The translations under genes were made by a program, and so were the position numbers. Shown piece after piece: positions 34,801 to 43,386 of a DNA stretch of 64,000 nucleotides. Within the stretch, counting starts at the first letter, position 1, and each line of letters opens with the position of its first letter. Below the pieces are notes generated by a model. The model ran no database searches, was not told where the DNA came from, and saw only the letters and a list, made by a program, of their open reading frames with translations. This DNA is from Desulfobacteraceae bacterium (GTDB lineage Bacteria; Desulfobacterota; DSM-4660; Desulfatiglandales; Desulfatiglandaceae), in contig JAUWMR010000001.1 of assembly GCA_030613055.1 (NCBI GenBank), positions 142,769-206,768 of the forward strand, in the 5' to 3' direction.

Positions 34801-37800
34801 GGATCCCAGCCCACCTACTACATGACCCCTTACGAGGGCTATCATGTGTCACATGTGATGGTGAACGGCGCTTCCGTCGGCGGAGTCGGCGTCTATACCT
34901 TTGATCCTGTTGTAAACGACCAGTCCATCTATGCGGTTTTTGATTGGGGAGAGTCCAACAAGAGCTGTGTTGAGGTGAACCAGCAGCAGAACGCCGGGCA
35001 GTGGAACCTCCTGGGAACGTACAACTTCGTCAAAGGTAAAGGGGCTTTTGTGACCATAACCCGGGTGGACGGCGACGAAAACAGCACCTGCGCCGATGCG
35101 GTCAAGTTTGTTCGAACGAGTGACGGAACAGAGATCATCGTTGACAACGCAGACGCGGATTACACGGAAACCGGGAACTGGACCGATTCCTCAGCGCAGA
35201 ATTCCTATCCCTCCGGCGTCGCGTCGCGATACTCCGATGATGGTGGCGCCATTGCCGCCTGGACCCCGGACCTCCCCTCCTCGGACACCTACGATGTCTA
35301 TGCCTGGTGGACCACGGCCGGAACGCGCGCCCAGCATGCGCCCTACTGCGTCTACGGCTTATCGGGCAAAATCGTCACCGCCACAGCCGGCATACACGGG
35401 TATATTATCTCATCCGGCACCACCGTGGGACCGGATGCAAGCCATGCATTCACGTTCGATTCAGGGTCAAACGCTGTGTTTACCATCAGTGCAGAGACAG
35501 GCTATGTCATACAGGAAGTGCTTGTAGATGATCTATCCGCTGTCAACGATTGCGTGCCCCCTGCGACCGGGGCTACTGCCACCACCTACACCTTCACCAA
35601 TATCAGTGCATCCCATAGCATCGAGGCGACCTTTGAGGACCACAGCGACACCTGTACCAATGCCACGCCCGTCACCTGCGACGGGGTGTATGACGGAAAA
35701 ATCAGTCCTGAGGACGACTGGGATTATTTTAAACTGGAAACCGGAGGAGGTGTTTACACCATCTGGACAGAGGGGGAAGACGACACGTACGGGTATCTTT
35801 TGGACACCAGTTGCGTGACCGACAGCCCCATAGCCGAAGACGACAACAGCGGGCCCAACGAGAGATTTGAAATCGCGGATGTGGAACTGGCCGCGGGCAC
35901 CTACTACATTGCCGTCAGACAGGACAACGACGGCAGTCTGAACCCTGATTTGGACTATACGCTTCATCTCTCCTGCCAGCATATCATCCGGGCCTCGGCC
36001 CAGTCGGGCGGGGACATTGTTCCGGGCGGAGACAACATCGTCAATCACGGCGCGAATATCATATTCACCATAACGGCTGATCCCGGCAACTCTATCGCGG
36101 ATGTACTGGTAGACGGCCAGTCCATGGGCGGGGTGACCACCTATACCTTCACCAATGTCACTGCCAATCATACAATCATCGCTCAGTTCACAATGCCCCC
36201 GGGCCTGTGCAACGATATATCGGACCAGCCCCTGGATACCATACAAACAGGGGCCCCTGCCAATATCGTGTTTGTTATTGACGATTCCGGCAGCATGGAC
36301 TGGGAGATCATGACATCAGAAAATGACGGCAAATTTGAGAACTATGAATATATCTTTGACGATCCCGGGGATCATGTCTACAAGACAGGGACAAACTCAC
36401 AGATATTGGAAGAAGACGAAGAGGATCGAAAGCTCTGGAAGTCCCAGTGGTACATCATCAACAAAATGTACTATAATCCAAAGATGTATTACATACCGTG
36501 GCCTACACTGACCGACGCAGATCCTGATAACCCCAGGTCCCACCCGATCCAAAGCACCCCCACCTTTGACATAAATGCGACATTTGACACGGTGGGGCAG
36601 GCCTATATCGTAGAAAACGAGGGTACATTTGATGAAAATGACATATTCCTACCCTCTGGAGGGACCCGCTTCGTCGTGACAGGCACATGGCGCAGGTCTT
36701 CCGTGGATTACTGGCACGGGCCGGACCCTGCCAGGTCCATTTATTCCAACGACCTCGGTGCCACCGCCACATGGACCACCGCCCTTCCCGCGGCGGGGGA
36801 TTACGAGGTCCTGGCCTGGTGGACAGCCACGGATGGCCGGGCCCGCCATGTGAATTACACCATCCATGCGGCAGGCGGTGACGAGATTAAGGCTAATCAA
36901 TCCCACCAAAATAATGGCGGGCAATGGAACAGCCTGGGCACTTACACTTTCGGGACCACCGGCAGTGTAACCGTGACCCGGGAAGACGATCAAGATCACA
37001 CCTGTGCCGACGCCATCGCATTTGTCCCGACAGTTGGCGCAACCACCATTAATATTAAGAGGGCCCATTACTATACTTGGGCCGATCTGGATGGGGACAA
37101 CGCTCTGGACAGCGGTGAAACCGTGTATTTCGTCAATCTTGACAGTGGCACCTCAACTATCCAGTATTATGTGCTGGATGTGAGTGATGACATGATTGAG
37201 GCCGGCGACCTGACCCCCATTGCCGAGGCCGATGTTGCTGTGGAGGCCCGGCCCAAGAACCAGGACGGCTCTTTCCGCACCTATGCCGAGGACAAACAGA
37301 ACTTCGCCAACTGGTTCTCCTTTTACCGGAGGCGGGAGCTTGCCGCTACCAACGCCATCGCCAATGTGATTGTCCAGATGCAGGGCGTGAACATCGGTTA
37401 CCGGAGTATTAACGGATATCTGATTCAACCCGTGCTGCCGGTTCATGTGGGGACAGAGGATGAGACCAACGCCCTCCTGAACAAACTGTATACCTTCGGC
37501 ATCATCGTGCATCAGGCATCTACCCCGCTGAGAGCCGGGCTTCGTGAAACGGGTAAGTATTTTGACAAGGACGACGGTGATGATGGCGGCGTCGGCGATT
37601 CTCCTATTGCCAGTGCTGAAGACGGTGGTGAATGCCAGCAGAACTTCGCCATCATGTTCACGGACGGGCACTATAACGGAGGTGCGCCGGGATTCGCGAA
37701 CATCGACGGGGACCACGGAGTCCCCTATGAGGACGATCAGCCTAACACGTTAGCCGATGTGGCCATGTACTACTATGAGAATGACCTGGCCGACCTCTTG

Positions 37801-40170
37801 GAAAACGACGTGCCGCCCAACCCTGCAGATGATGCGACCCATCAGCACATGGTGACCTATGCGGTCTCCTTCGGGGTAACCGGCAGCATGGATCCTGATG
37901 ATTATGACCTTGAAAACGGCCCGTATCCGGAATGGCCAAACCCGGCACTGAACGACACATACAAAATTGATGATATGTGGCACTCAGCCATAAACGGCAG
38001 GGGTCTGTTCCTGAACGCCTCAAACCCCATGGAGTTGATCGATGCCCTGGTAAAGATCATGGAGAACATCGTTGCCCGCACGGGATCCGCCTCATCGGTT
38101 TCTATCAACGGGGAAGAACTGTACGGTACCCTGGGCGAGAATATCCGCATGTTCCAGGCCAATTATTCCAGCGGGACCAAGACAGGAGACATAAAATCCT
38201 ACACGATCAACGCTGTAACAGGCGGAGTGTCCGAGGTGCCTCTGTGGTCTGCTGCCACAATGCTGGACGATTTTATAGATTTACATGGGCATACAAACAG
38301 GGTCATTGCAACTTACAGCGGCGTATCAAACGCGGGCATACCCTTCAGGTACGCCAACCTCCTTGCCAGCGGGACGACCCAACAACTGGAATATCTGCGA
38401 CCTGACTTTGGAGATCCCGTCATAGCAACAACCGAGAACCTTATAAACTACTTAAGAGGCGATGACACCAATGAACAAGAGAATGACGGTCCATTCAGGG
38501 ATCGTGAGTCAAAGATGGGAGATATTGTCCATTCATCTCCCCTGTATTTTAATGGGGTCTTGTATGCGGGCGGCAATGACGGAATGCTTCATGCGGTGAG
38601 CGCTGAGGATGGCCACGAGATTTTCGCCTATGTCCCAGGTCTGGTGTATGAAAACCTGAAGGAATTTGCCAATCCGCGTTATCACCATTACTACTTCGTT
38701 GACCTCACACCCTTTGCCGCGGATATGGACGGCGAGAGCCTCCTGATTGGCGGACTTGGAAAAGGCGGAAGAGGCTATTACTGCCTTGACATCTCGGGGG
38801 TCTCAAGCGTGACCACCCTTACGGAGACAGAACTGGCCAACGTGGTCAAGTGGGAGTATCCGACATCAGGCACAACCACCGCCGACATAGACGATATGGG
38901 CTACAGCTTCAGCAAAGCCATTCTCATCAAATCGAACGATCCGGATGTGAACAGTGATGGTGAGCGCTGGATAGTAATATTCGGTAATGGCTACAACAGT
39001 GAAAACAGCCACGCGGTCCTTTTTATTGTCGATCCCACGGATGGAACCCTTATCAAAAAGATAGATACCGGCGCCGGCAACTGTAACGGGCTCTCCACCC
39101 CATTGCTCATTGATACGGATTCAGATGAAAAAGTGGATTATGTCTATGCGGGCGACATCAAAGGGAATATGTGGAAATTTGACCTGACCAGCGCAGACTA
39201 TAACAACTGGGATGTGGCCTATTATGAGTCATCCGGCGTAACCCCACAACCCGTGTTTCAGGCTAAAGGACCCGCTGGCCTCCCCCAGCCCATTACAACC
39301 AAACCTGATGCCATGTTTCACTGCGAAAGGGAAGGGTTCCTGGTGCTCTTTGGCACAGGGAAATACATGGGCATGATCGATCTTATGGATACAAGCACAC
39401 AAACAATATACGGTATTTGGGATTATGGGGATGATGATGACGATACCGAGTATCTGGGATCTTTTAACAGGGTATCAGCTCAAAAGCTTTCAAACCAGCC
39501 CTTATACGATGTGACTTTGTTGGAGCAGACCACCTCCTTTGAGGGCTATGTGGATATAGATGCCAATGGCCTGGATGAAGATGATCCCTATCTCAGGGTA
39601 TTGAGCAATGAGCCTGCCTACTGGGATGTCACGTTAGAGGATTCGGGCACGACCCCCTGCGCCTGCGGCGACTGCCCTACCGGTGATGAATGCGATCCAA
39701 ACAGCGTTGGCGCCTACCCCGATCCCGTCTACCACGCGGGATGGTATTATGACCTTCCGCTAAGCGGAGAGAAGTTGGTCAGCGATCCCATGATCAGGCT
39801 CGGGAACGCCGTGCTGGTGCCTTTTGTGCCTTCGGATTCGCCATGTACTGTGGGGGGCGACACGATTGTTATGGAAATGGATGCCTGCTCCGGGGCCAGG
39901 CTCTGTAGGCCACAGTTTGATATCAATGGTGACGGTGTGATTGATGATAATGACCTTATTTCAATCCCCGATCCGGATAACCCAGGTCAAACAATTATGG
40001 TTGCACCCACCGGCAAACGCTATGAAGGCAGACTCCAGCCCCCTGTAATATTACGACTGCACCGCGCTGATAAAGAAATAAAATATTTCAGCTCATCCGG
40101 GGGGAAAATCGAAACCATGACGGAAAAGGCAGCGCCCCTTGGCCTGATTTATTGGAGGGAATTTGATTAA
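31834..40170 (+). CDS. pilY1: Giant PilY1-like pilus tip protein with Calx-beta repeats
   Basis: A 2778-residue secreted protein. Signal peptide 1-23 (SIANA). Eight Calx-beta domains, each ending in a GTI/GNI-x-NDD type motif, at about 24-135, 136-252, 253-372, 373-492, 493-606, 607-728, 729-847 and 848-965. Then a bacterial-repeat domain (965-1045), a golvesin-like domain (1050-1180), another repeat (1180-1268), a pre-peptidase C-terminal-like domain (1269-1380) and a third repeat (to about 1453). The PilY1 part follows: a von Willebrand A region with MIDAS DDSGSMD (1483-1489), interrupted by a second golvesin-like domain (about 1590-1733), then the PilY1 beta-propeller from about 2220 (GDIVHSSPLYFNGVLYAGG). 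The calcium loop DTDSDEKVD is at 2427-2435 and an EF-hand-like DINGDGVIDDND near the end. AAAGGAG precedes the ATG. Known PilY1 proteins (about 1000-1200 residues) sit at the pilus tip and act in adhesion and calcium-controlled retraction; the adhesive role here is inferred. Confidence 0.9.
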   Translation: MRKLTTLIILLSVFIMTPSIANAITVSISDVAQNENNGNMTFTVTITDDTVTGNAKFNYATVDGTATTGDNDYTSATGTVTFNNGDPVGATRTFDVPITGDTKVEDDETFTVTLTPQGTDTVADSPATGTINNDDAATLAIDDVTHNEGNAGGTTYTFTVTLTGDVDQAFTVAYATADDSATAPDNAYTAVAATALNFAGTNGETQTFNITVNGDTKVEADERFFVNLSNVLAGGKDVTISDAQGDGNITNDDTATLEIDNVTNNEGNAGGTTYSFTVTLTGAVDQAFTVDYATADDSATAADNDYNAVAATALNFAGTNGETQTFNITVNGDTKVEADEKFFVNLSNVQAGGKNVTINDPQGNGNITNDDAATLTIAGVTLNEGSGGGTTDFDFTVTLDNDVQDGFTVAYTTDDGTATVADGDYTDNDSSLNFAGTAGESHTITVAVTADGVVEADEAFTVALGTVTPVSADAGDITKVGSPATGTITNDDRYQITIDDPTVNEGVGNATFTVSISPALQAGDTVTVDYATSNGSAVAPGDYTTTNGTLTINTPGATTGTFTVPIINDTTVENAENFVVDLSTSTPAATTNISDSQGTCTINDNDEYVFSIADATAVTEGTPASFRISVTPVVATGHVVTVDYSTTPGTATGGGTDYTNAVSVPATVSPGATFVDVTVATNDDALVEDQEQFTVTLDPGSASSSVGSASISSVVGDDTSTGTINDNDTATVGLTLASDGAEPATSATFTVTMTKTNNTGSPITVSYIFTDGTATGGAGVAGDDYDNTTTSVPIPNGSATATITVPVFDDALVEATEAFQVTLTSTDNGQVTVSGGGPISADITSDDAATLAIDDVTHNEGNAGGTTYTFTVTLTGAVDQAFTVDYTTADDSATAADNDYNAVAATALNFAGTNGETQTFNITVNGDTKVEADERFFVNLSNVQAGGKNVTISDAQGDGNITNEDLYSIDASAGPNGAIDPSGVSSVTCGSQPTYYMTPYEGYHVSHVMVNGASVGGVGVYTFDPVVNDQSIYAVFDWGESNKSCVEVNQQQNAGQWNLLGTYNFVKGKGAFVTITRVDGDENSTCADAVKFVRTSDGTEIIVDNADADYTETGNWTDSSAQNSYPSGVASRYSDDGGAIAAWTPDLPSSDTYDVYAWWTTAGTRAQHAPYCVYGLSGKIVTATAGIHGYIISSGTTVGPDASHAFTFDSGSNAVFTISAETGYVIQEVLVDDLSAVNDCVPPATGATATTYTFTNISASHSIEATFEDHSDTCTNATPVTCDGVYDGKISPEDDWDYFKLETGGGVYTIWTEGEDDTYGYLLDTSCVTDSPIAEDDNSGPNERFEIADVELAAGTYYIAVRQDNDGSLNPDLDYTLHLSCQHIIRASAQSGGDIVPGGDNIVNHGANIIFTITADPGNSIADVLVDGQSMGGVTTYTFTNVTANHTIIAQFTMPPGLCNDISDQPLDTIQTGAPANIVFVIDDSGSMDWEIMTSENDGKFENYEYIFDDPGDHVYKTGTNSQILEEDEEDRKLWKSQWYIINKMYYNPKMYYIPWPTLTDADPDNPRSHPIQSTPTFDINATFDTVGQAYIVENEGTFDENDIFLPSGGTRFVVTGTWRRSSVDYWHGPDPARSIYSNDLGATATWTTALPAAGDYEVLAWWTATDGRARHVNYTIHAAGGDEIKANQSHQNNGGQWNSLGTYTFGTTGSVTVTREDDQDHTCADAIAFVPTVGATTINIKRAHYYTWADLDGDNALDSGETVYFVNLDSGTSTIQYYVLDVSDDMIEAGDLTPIAEADVAVEARPKNQDGSFRTYAEDKQNFANWFSFYRRRELAATNAIANVIVQMQGVNIGYRSINGYLIQPVLPVHVGTEDETNALLNKLYTFGIIVHQASTPLRAGLRETGKYFDKDDGDDGGVGDSPIASAEDGGECQQNFAIMFTDGHYNGGAPGFANIDGDHGVPYEDDQPNTLADVAMYYYENDLADLLENDVPPNPADDATHQHMVTYAVSFGVTGSMDPDDYDLENGPYPEWPNPALNDTYKIDDMWHSAINGRGLFLNASNPMELIDALVKIMENIVARTGSASSVSINGEELYGTLGENIRMFQANYSSGTKTGDIKSYTINAVTGGVSEVPLWSAATMLDDFIDLHGHTNRVIATYSGVSNAGIPFRYANLLASGTTQQLEYLRPDFGDPVIATTENLINYLRGDDTNEQENDGPFRDRESKMGDIVHSSPLYFNGVLYAGGNDGMLHAVSAEDGHEIFAYVPGLVYENLKEFANPRYHHYYFVDLTPFAADMDGESLLIGGLGKGGRGYYCLDISGVSSVTTLTETELANVVKWEYPTSGTTTADIDDMGYSFSKAILIKSNDPDVNSDGERWIVIFGNGYNSENSHAVLFIVDPTDGTLIKKIDTGAGNCNGLSTPLLIDTDSDEKVDYVYAGDIKGNMWKFDLTSADYNNWDVAYYESSGVTPQPVFQAKGPAGLPQPITTKPDAMFHCEREGFLVLFGTGKYMGMIDLMDTSTQTIYGIWDYGDDDDDTEYLGSFNRVSAQKLSNQPLYDVTLLEQTTSFEGYVDIDANGLDEDDPYLRVLSNEPAYWDVTLEDSGTTPCACGDCPTGDECDPNSVGAYPDPVYHAGWYYDLPLSGEKLVSDPMIRLGNAVLVPFVPSDSPCTVGGDTIVMEMDACSGARLCRPQFDINGDGVIDDNDLISIPDPDNPGQTIMVAPTGKRYEGRLQPPVILRLHRADKEIKYFSSSGGKIETMTEKAAPLGLIYWREFD
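32236..32947 (+). repeat. Tandem near-identical Calx-beta coding units 2 and 3 (third copy at 34374-34727)
   Basis: Two adjacent units of about 355 bp within pilY1 are highly similar at DNA level, and a third copy (unit 8) lies 1.4 kb downstream. Over 100 bp beginning TTTTGCGGGTACGAACGG is the same in units 2 and 8. Units 4-7 are much more divergent. Confidence 0.85.
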
Positions 40171-40199
40171 TCGGCTTAAGCCGTTAGGGAGGACAAACA

Positions 40200-40526
40200 A
40201 TGTTTTCCAAGCATATACGACATACATCCACCATAATCGGAATCGCTTTTATAATAATCGCGCTTTTTACCTGTGTTGGCTACGCAAGGGAGCGAACGGA
40301 CCTGCCCGAACATTATCCAGAAGAGTTTGACGGATGGGGACGTATTGACAGAATATCAGATGAGGAAATCGTTATAGACGACTCTCTTTTTAGGTTTTCC
40401 CCTTATGTCATTTTCAACACCCCGGCAAGGATGAATGTACCAAGGGATAGGTTTCGTAAGGGCCAATCCGTATACTATATTCTGAACGAAGAAAACAAAA
40501 TAGTATCTATATGGTTGATCGAATAG
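40200..40526 (+). CDS. Small exported protein after pilY1, PilY2-like
   Basis: A 108-residue protein with a signal peptide or anchor (about 10-28, TIIGIAFIIIALFTCVGYA) and a small beta domain: WGRIDRISDEEIVIDDSLFRFSPYVIF...FRKGQSVYYILNEENKIVSIWLIE. Position just after pilY1 (29 bp) and the G-R-I-x-x-I pattern resemble PilY2 of Pseudomonas, a small protein needed for normal piliation. The similarity is judged by eye and is weak; the operon position is the better evidence. Confidence 0.6.
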   Translation: MFSKHIRHTSTIIGIAFIIIALFTCVGYARERTDLPEHYPEEFDGWGRIDRISDEEIVIDDSLFRFSPYVIFNTPARMNVPRDRFRKGQSVYYILNEENKIVSIWLIE

Positions 40527-40562
40527 GGCATAATCATTTAACCGGCGCAGAGTTCTTCCAAT

Positions 40563-40627
40563 GTAGCGCAGGGCTTCAGCCCTGCCGCGAACCCGTGCAA
40601 CACGGCAGGGCTGAAGCCCTGCGCTAC
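40563..40627. repeat. Perfect 25-bp palindromic repeat after the pilY locus
   Basis: Arms 40563-40587 and 40603-40627 are perfect complements (GTAGCGCAGGGCTTCAGCCC...), loop 15 nt. No U-tract, so it is a dispersed palindrome rather than a classical terminator, although the hairpin could protect the 3' end of the pilY transcript. Confidence 0.85.
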
Positions 40628-40802
40628 GCTTTAAGTTAATGACATTGACGTTAGGGTAAACAGTAGCACCTTAAAAGGCTTACGCCCGCGGGCAGGCGTG
40701 AACCTGAAACTTGAAACAAGAACAATTACAATCTTCCACTATTTCTCACTCCCTGGTTTCCTATCAGCATAGAAAAACCGTAATCGTTCACCGCACCTTG
40801 TC

Positions 40803-40863
40803 AGAGCGGCTTTAGCCGCAATTTTCGATTGCTAAGACCCGAGTTCGCGGCTAAAGCCGCTCT
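40803..40863. repeat. Palindromic repeat, 17-bp arms (AGAGCGGCTTTAGCCGC)
   Basis: Arms 40803-40819 and 40847-40863 are perfect complements, each with its own internal symmetry (GCGGCTTTAGCCGC). The loop is 27 nt. The rest of the gene-free interval 40527-41009 has only a short GCCCGCGGGC palindrome at about 40682. Confidence 0.8.
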
Positions 40864-41009
40864 TAGGGTAGCTTGGCAATTAAACCGATGAACTATTGCG
40901 AAAATTCTTTAGTTGCGTCAAGTAAGGTGATAAGATAAAATTATTCATGAACATGGTCGCGAATCCCCACGTTTTACATGGGGCAACGCCTGACGCTGCC
41001 GGTTTATCA

Positions 41010-41037
41010 GTGACACGATTCCTTCACTTTTTATATT
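41010..41037 (+). promoter_or_regulatory. Candidate sigma-70 promoter of pilB
   Basis: GTGACA (41010-41015), 16-bp spacer, TATATT (41032-41037). The predicted start near 41044 would leave a leader of about 13 nt containing AGAGG before the ATG. Confidence 0.5.
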
Positions 41038-41056
41038 AATGCAGAGGATTTAAGAG

Positions 41057-42880
41057 ATGCCAAAAAGGCGGTCCGATCCATTTTCCCCTGAAAATGTCTG
41101 CCAGGTCCTTTTGAAAAAAGGGCTCCTCTCGGTTGACCAGAAAGACGAGATCCTTAGAAAAAAGGATGGTCTTCAAAAAAAGCTGGAAAGGCTGAGGGCC
41201 ATGCGCCAGGCCTCCACTTCTTCAAAGGCCAGGGTTCAGAGCCCCATAACCATCATTGATATCATTAGCGCCTTAGACTTTATTAGAGCGGATGATCCTG
41301 AGAAGGCACTGGATGAAGAAGTGATTTATGAGACCCTGGCAATTGAATGGAAAATTCCCTATAAAAAGATTGATCCCCTAAAGCTGGACATTGATCTGGT
41401 CACCGGCACAATCCCTCATTCTTTTGCCATGAAACATCTGGCCCTTCCTATTGATGTCAAAGACAAATCCCTCATCGTGGCAACGGCCAATCCCTTCAAC
41501 GTGGAAGTCATGGATGATATTGCCCGCGTAAGCCATATGAAGGTCATACCCGTTGTCAGTCCCAAAACAGATATTGTTAAACTCATGAACGAGTTTTTCG
41601 GGTTCAAGCGCTCCATCACCGCAGCAGAGCATGAATATGTAGGGCCCTCCATTGATATTGGGAACCTGGAACAGTATGTCCGGCTAAAATCAGCAGACGA
41701 ACTCCCATCAGATGACCAGCACATTGTAAATGCCGTAAATCATCTTTTGAGCTATGCATTCGACCAGCGGGCAAGCGACGTGCATATCGAGCCAAAAAGG
41801 GAGGTAAGCCTGGTCAGGATGCGCATTGACGGCATTTTGCATACCGTTTATACCCTGCCAAAGGCCGTACACCCGGCTATCGTAAGCCGTATTAAGGCCC
41901 TCTCCCGGCTGGACATGGCAGAGAAGAGGAAACCCCAGGATGGCCGGATAAAGACGGATAAAGGAGGTGTAGAGGCTGAGATCCGCGTATCCACCATTCC
42001 CGTTGCCTTTGGAGAAAAGATAGTCATGAGAATAATGGACCCGGATATCCTTTTCCAGGAACTTGAAAATTTAGGCTTTTCATCCGGCGACCTGATCCGC
42101 TACCAGCAGTTTATTAGTATGCCTCACGGGATTGTTCTGGTGTGCGGGCCTACTGGAAGCGGAAAATCCACGACACTGTATTCGACACTTCGCGAACTCT
42201 CAACACCCGAGATCAATATCACGACCATAGAAGACCCAATCGAGATGGTTCACCAGGAATTCAACCAGATTTCGGTACAGCCTGTTGTAGGCGTTACATT
42301 TGGATCAATCCTGAGAAATATCCTCCGCCAGGACCCGGACATTATAATGATTGGCGAAATGAGAGACCTTGAAACCGCACAAAATGCAATTCAGGCTGCT
42401 CTGACCGGCCATCTGGTCCTGTCCACGCTGCACACAAATGATGCCCCTTCGGCCATAACAAGACTCCTTGATCTGGGGATACCTCCATTTCTGATTCAGG
42501 CAACATTAATAGGTGTCCTGGCCCAGCGTCTTGTCCGAAAGGTATGCGTCCACTGCAAGGAATCCTTTGAAATGGAAACCTCCGAATTAAGTTCCATTGG
42601 CCTGGAGGTCCATAAAAGAGGTAAAGTGAAACTCTTCCGCGGAAAGGGCTGCGTAAAATGCCGTGGCACCGGTTGTCTCGGGAGGACAGGGATCCTTGAA
42701 GTCCTTCCATTTACAGATACCATAAAAAAGATAGCAACCGCAGATACCGATCCCGAAGTTATACGCGTTCAAGCCAGAAAAGAAGGGATGATCACACTTA
42801 GGGAAAATGCAATTAAAAAACTGCTGGAAGGAAAGACCACCTACCAGGAGGTCCTCAGGATCACATGGGAACAGGCTTAA
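41057..42880 (+). CDS. pilB: Type IV pilus extension ATPase PilB (GspE/PulE family)
   Basis: Cytoplasmic hexameric motor that drives pilus polymerisation. In 607 residues: N-terminal GspE/MshEN-type domain (about 60-180, with IEWKIPYKKIDPLKLD and ALPIDVKDKSLIVATANP), N2 domain with ASDVHIEP, Walker A GPTGSGKSTT (about 364-373), Asp box TTIEDPIEMVH, Walker B DIIMIGEMRDLETA, His box LSTLHTNDA and a tetracysteine zinc site CVHC...CVKC. Full length. It is separated from the pilY locus by 530 bp of palindromic DNA and seems to have its own promoter. A GspE of type II secretion is the alternative; the neighbouring pilus genes favour PilB. Confidence 0.9.
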   Translation: MPKRRSDPFSPENVCQVLLKKGLLSVDQKDEILRKKDGLQKKLERLRAMRQASTSSKARVQSPITIIDIISALDFIRADDPEKALDEEVIYETLAIEWKIPYKKIDPLKLDIDLVTGTIPHSFAMKHLALPIDVKDKSLIVATANPFNVEVMDDIARVSHMKVIPVVSPKTDIVKLMNEFFGFKRSITAAEHEYVGPSIDIGNLEQYVRLKSADELPSDDQHIVNAVNHLLSYAFDQRASDVHIEPKREVSLVRMRIDGILHTVYTLPKAVHPAIVSRIKALSRLDMAEKRKPQDGRIKTDKGGVEAEIRVSTIPVAFGEKIVMRIMDPDILFQELENLGFSSGDLIRYQQFISMPHGIVLVCGPTGSGKSTTLYSTLRELSTPEINITTIEDPIEMVHQEFNQISVQPVVGVTFGSILRNILRQDPDIIMIGEMRDLETAQNAIQAALTGHLVLSTLHTNDAPSAITRLLDLGIPPFLIQATLIGVLAQRLVRKVCVHCKESFEMETSELSSIGLEVHKRGKVKLFRGKGCVKCRGTGCLGRTGILEVLPFTDTIKKIATADTDPEVIRVQARKEGMITLRENAIKKLLEGKTTYQEVLRITWEQA

Positions 42881-42964
42881 AAAAGTGACGAGTGACAAGT
42901 GACAAGCAAGGTATGATATTAAATGGCTAAATTGCCTAAAATTCAGGCGCAAATAAAACCTTTT

Positions 42965-43339
42965 TTTACTACACAGGTATTTATTAGACAGGATAACCCC
43001 GCTTTCCGCGGGGCAGGCATAGATTAACTTGATTTTTTTGAATTCCTGTAAATCCTTAAGATATCCTGATAGCCTGCTCTTTGCTATAGGTGTAGGTGAT
43101 TTGTTTAACCTGCTCTTACGATTGATCGGGCGGAAATTATTATAAATATCCATTCCACATTTGAGAAAAGCCCAAAAAGGTTGTCTTAGTTCCATATTTA
43201 GAGTTTATGTGTAAGGTGTATTACCAGGATTTTTTATTTGATTTACAGGATTATTACAATATGGGCTTGTTTATGACCTATAAACAGATTCCTGTTTATC
43301 CTGTTATCCTGTCTAAAAAAGAGACCCCTGAATAGTTAC
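42965..43339. mobile_element. Inverted-repeat element, copy B (about 375 bp)
   Basis: Fills the gene-free stretch between pilB and recN. It is homologous to copy A along its whole length, in opposite orientation: AGACAGGATAAC ends, the CCCCGCTTTCCGCGGGG hairpin, and a central reading frame (reverse strand from about 43195, MELRQPFWAFLKCGMDIYNN) that is open here but broken in copy A. Outer ends: TTTACTACACAGG at 42965 and CTGAATAGTTAC ending at 43339. Confidence 0.75.
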
Positions 43340-43386
43340 CCTTTTTTTTAACTACACCCAAACTCGTAAGTCGTAAATTAATCAAA

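Noticed and set aside
32394..38405. Several long reverse-strand and alternate-frame ORFs inside the pilY1 gene, up to 237 codons
   Set aside because: They lie wholly inside the 2778-codon gene, have no ribosome-binding sites, and their residue make-up (Arg/Ser/Pro-rich) is what the GC-rich repeat DNA gives in other frames.
42587..43195. Reverse-strand 202-codon ORF starting MELRQPFW across copy B and into pilB
   Set aside because: It overlaps the pilB coding region antisense, has no ribosome site, and its start lies in repeat DNA; only the part inside the element is of interest.
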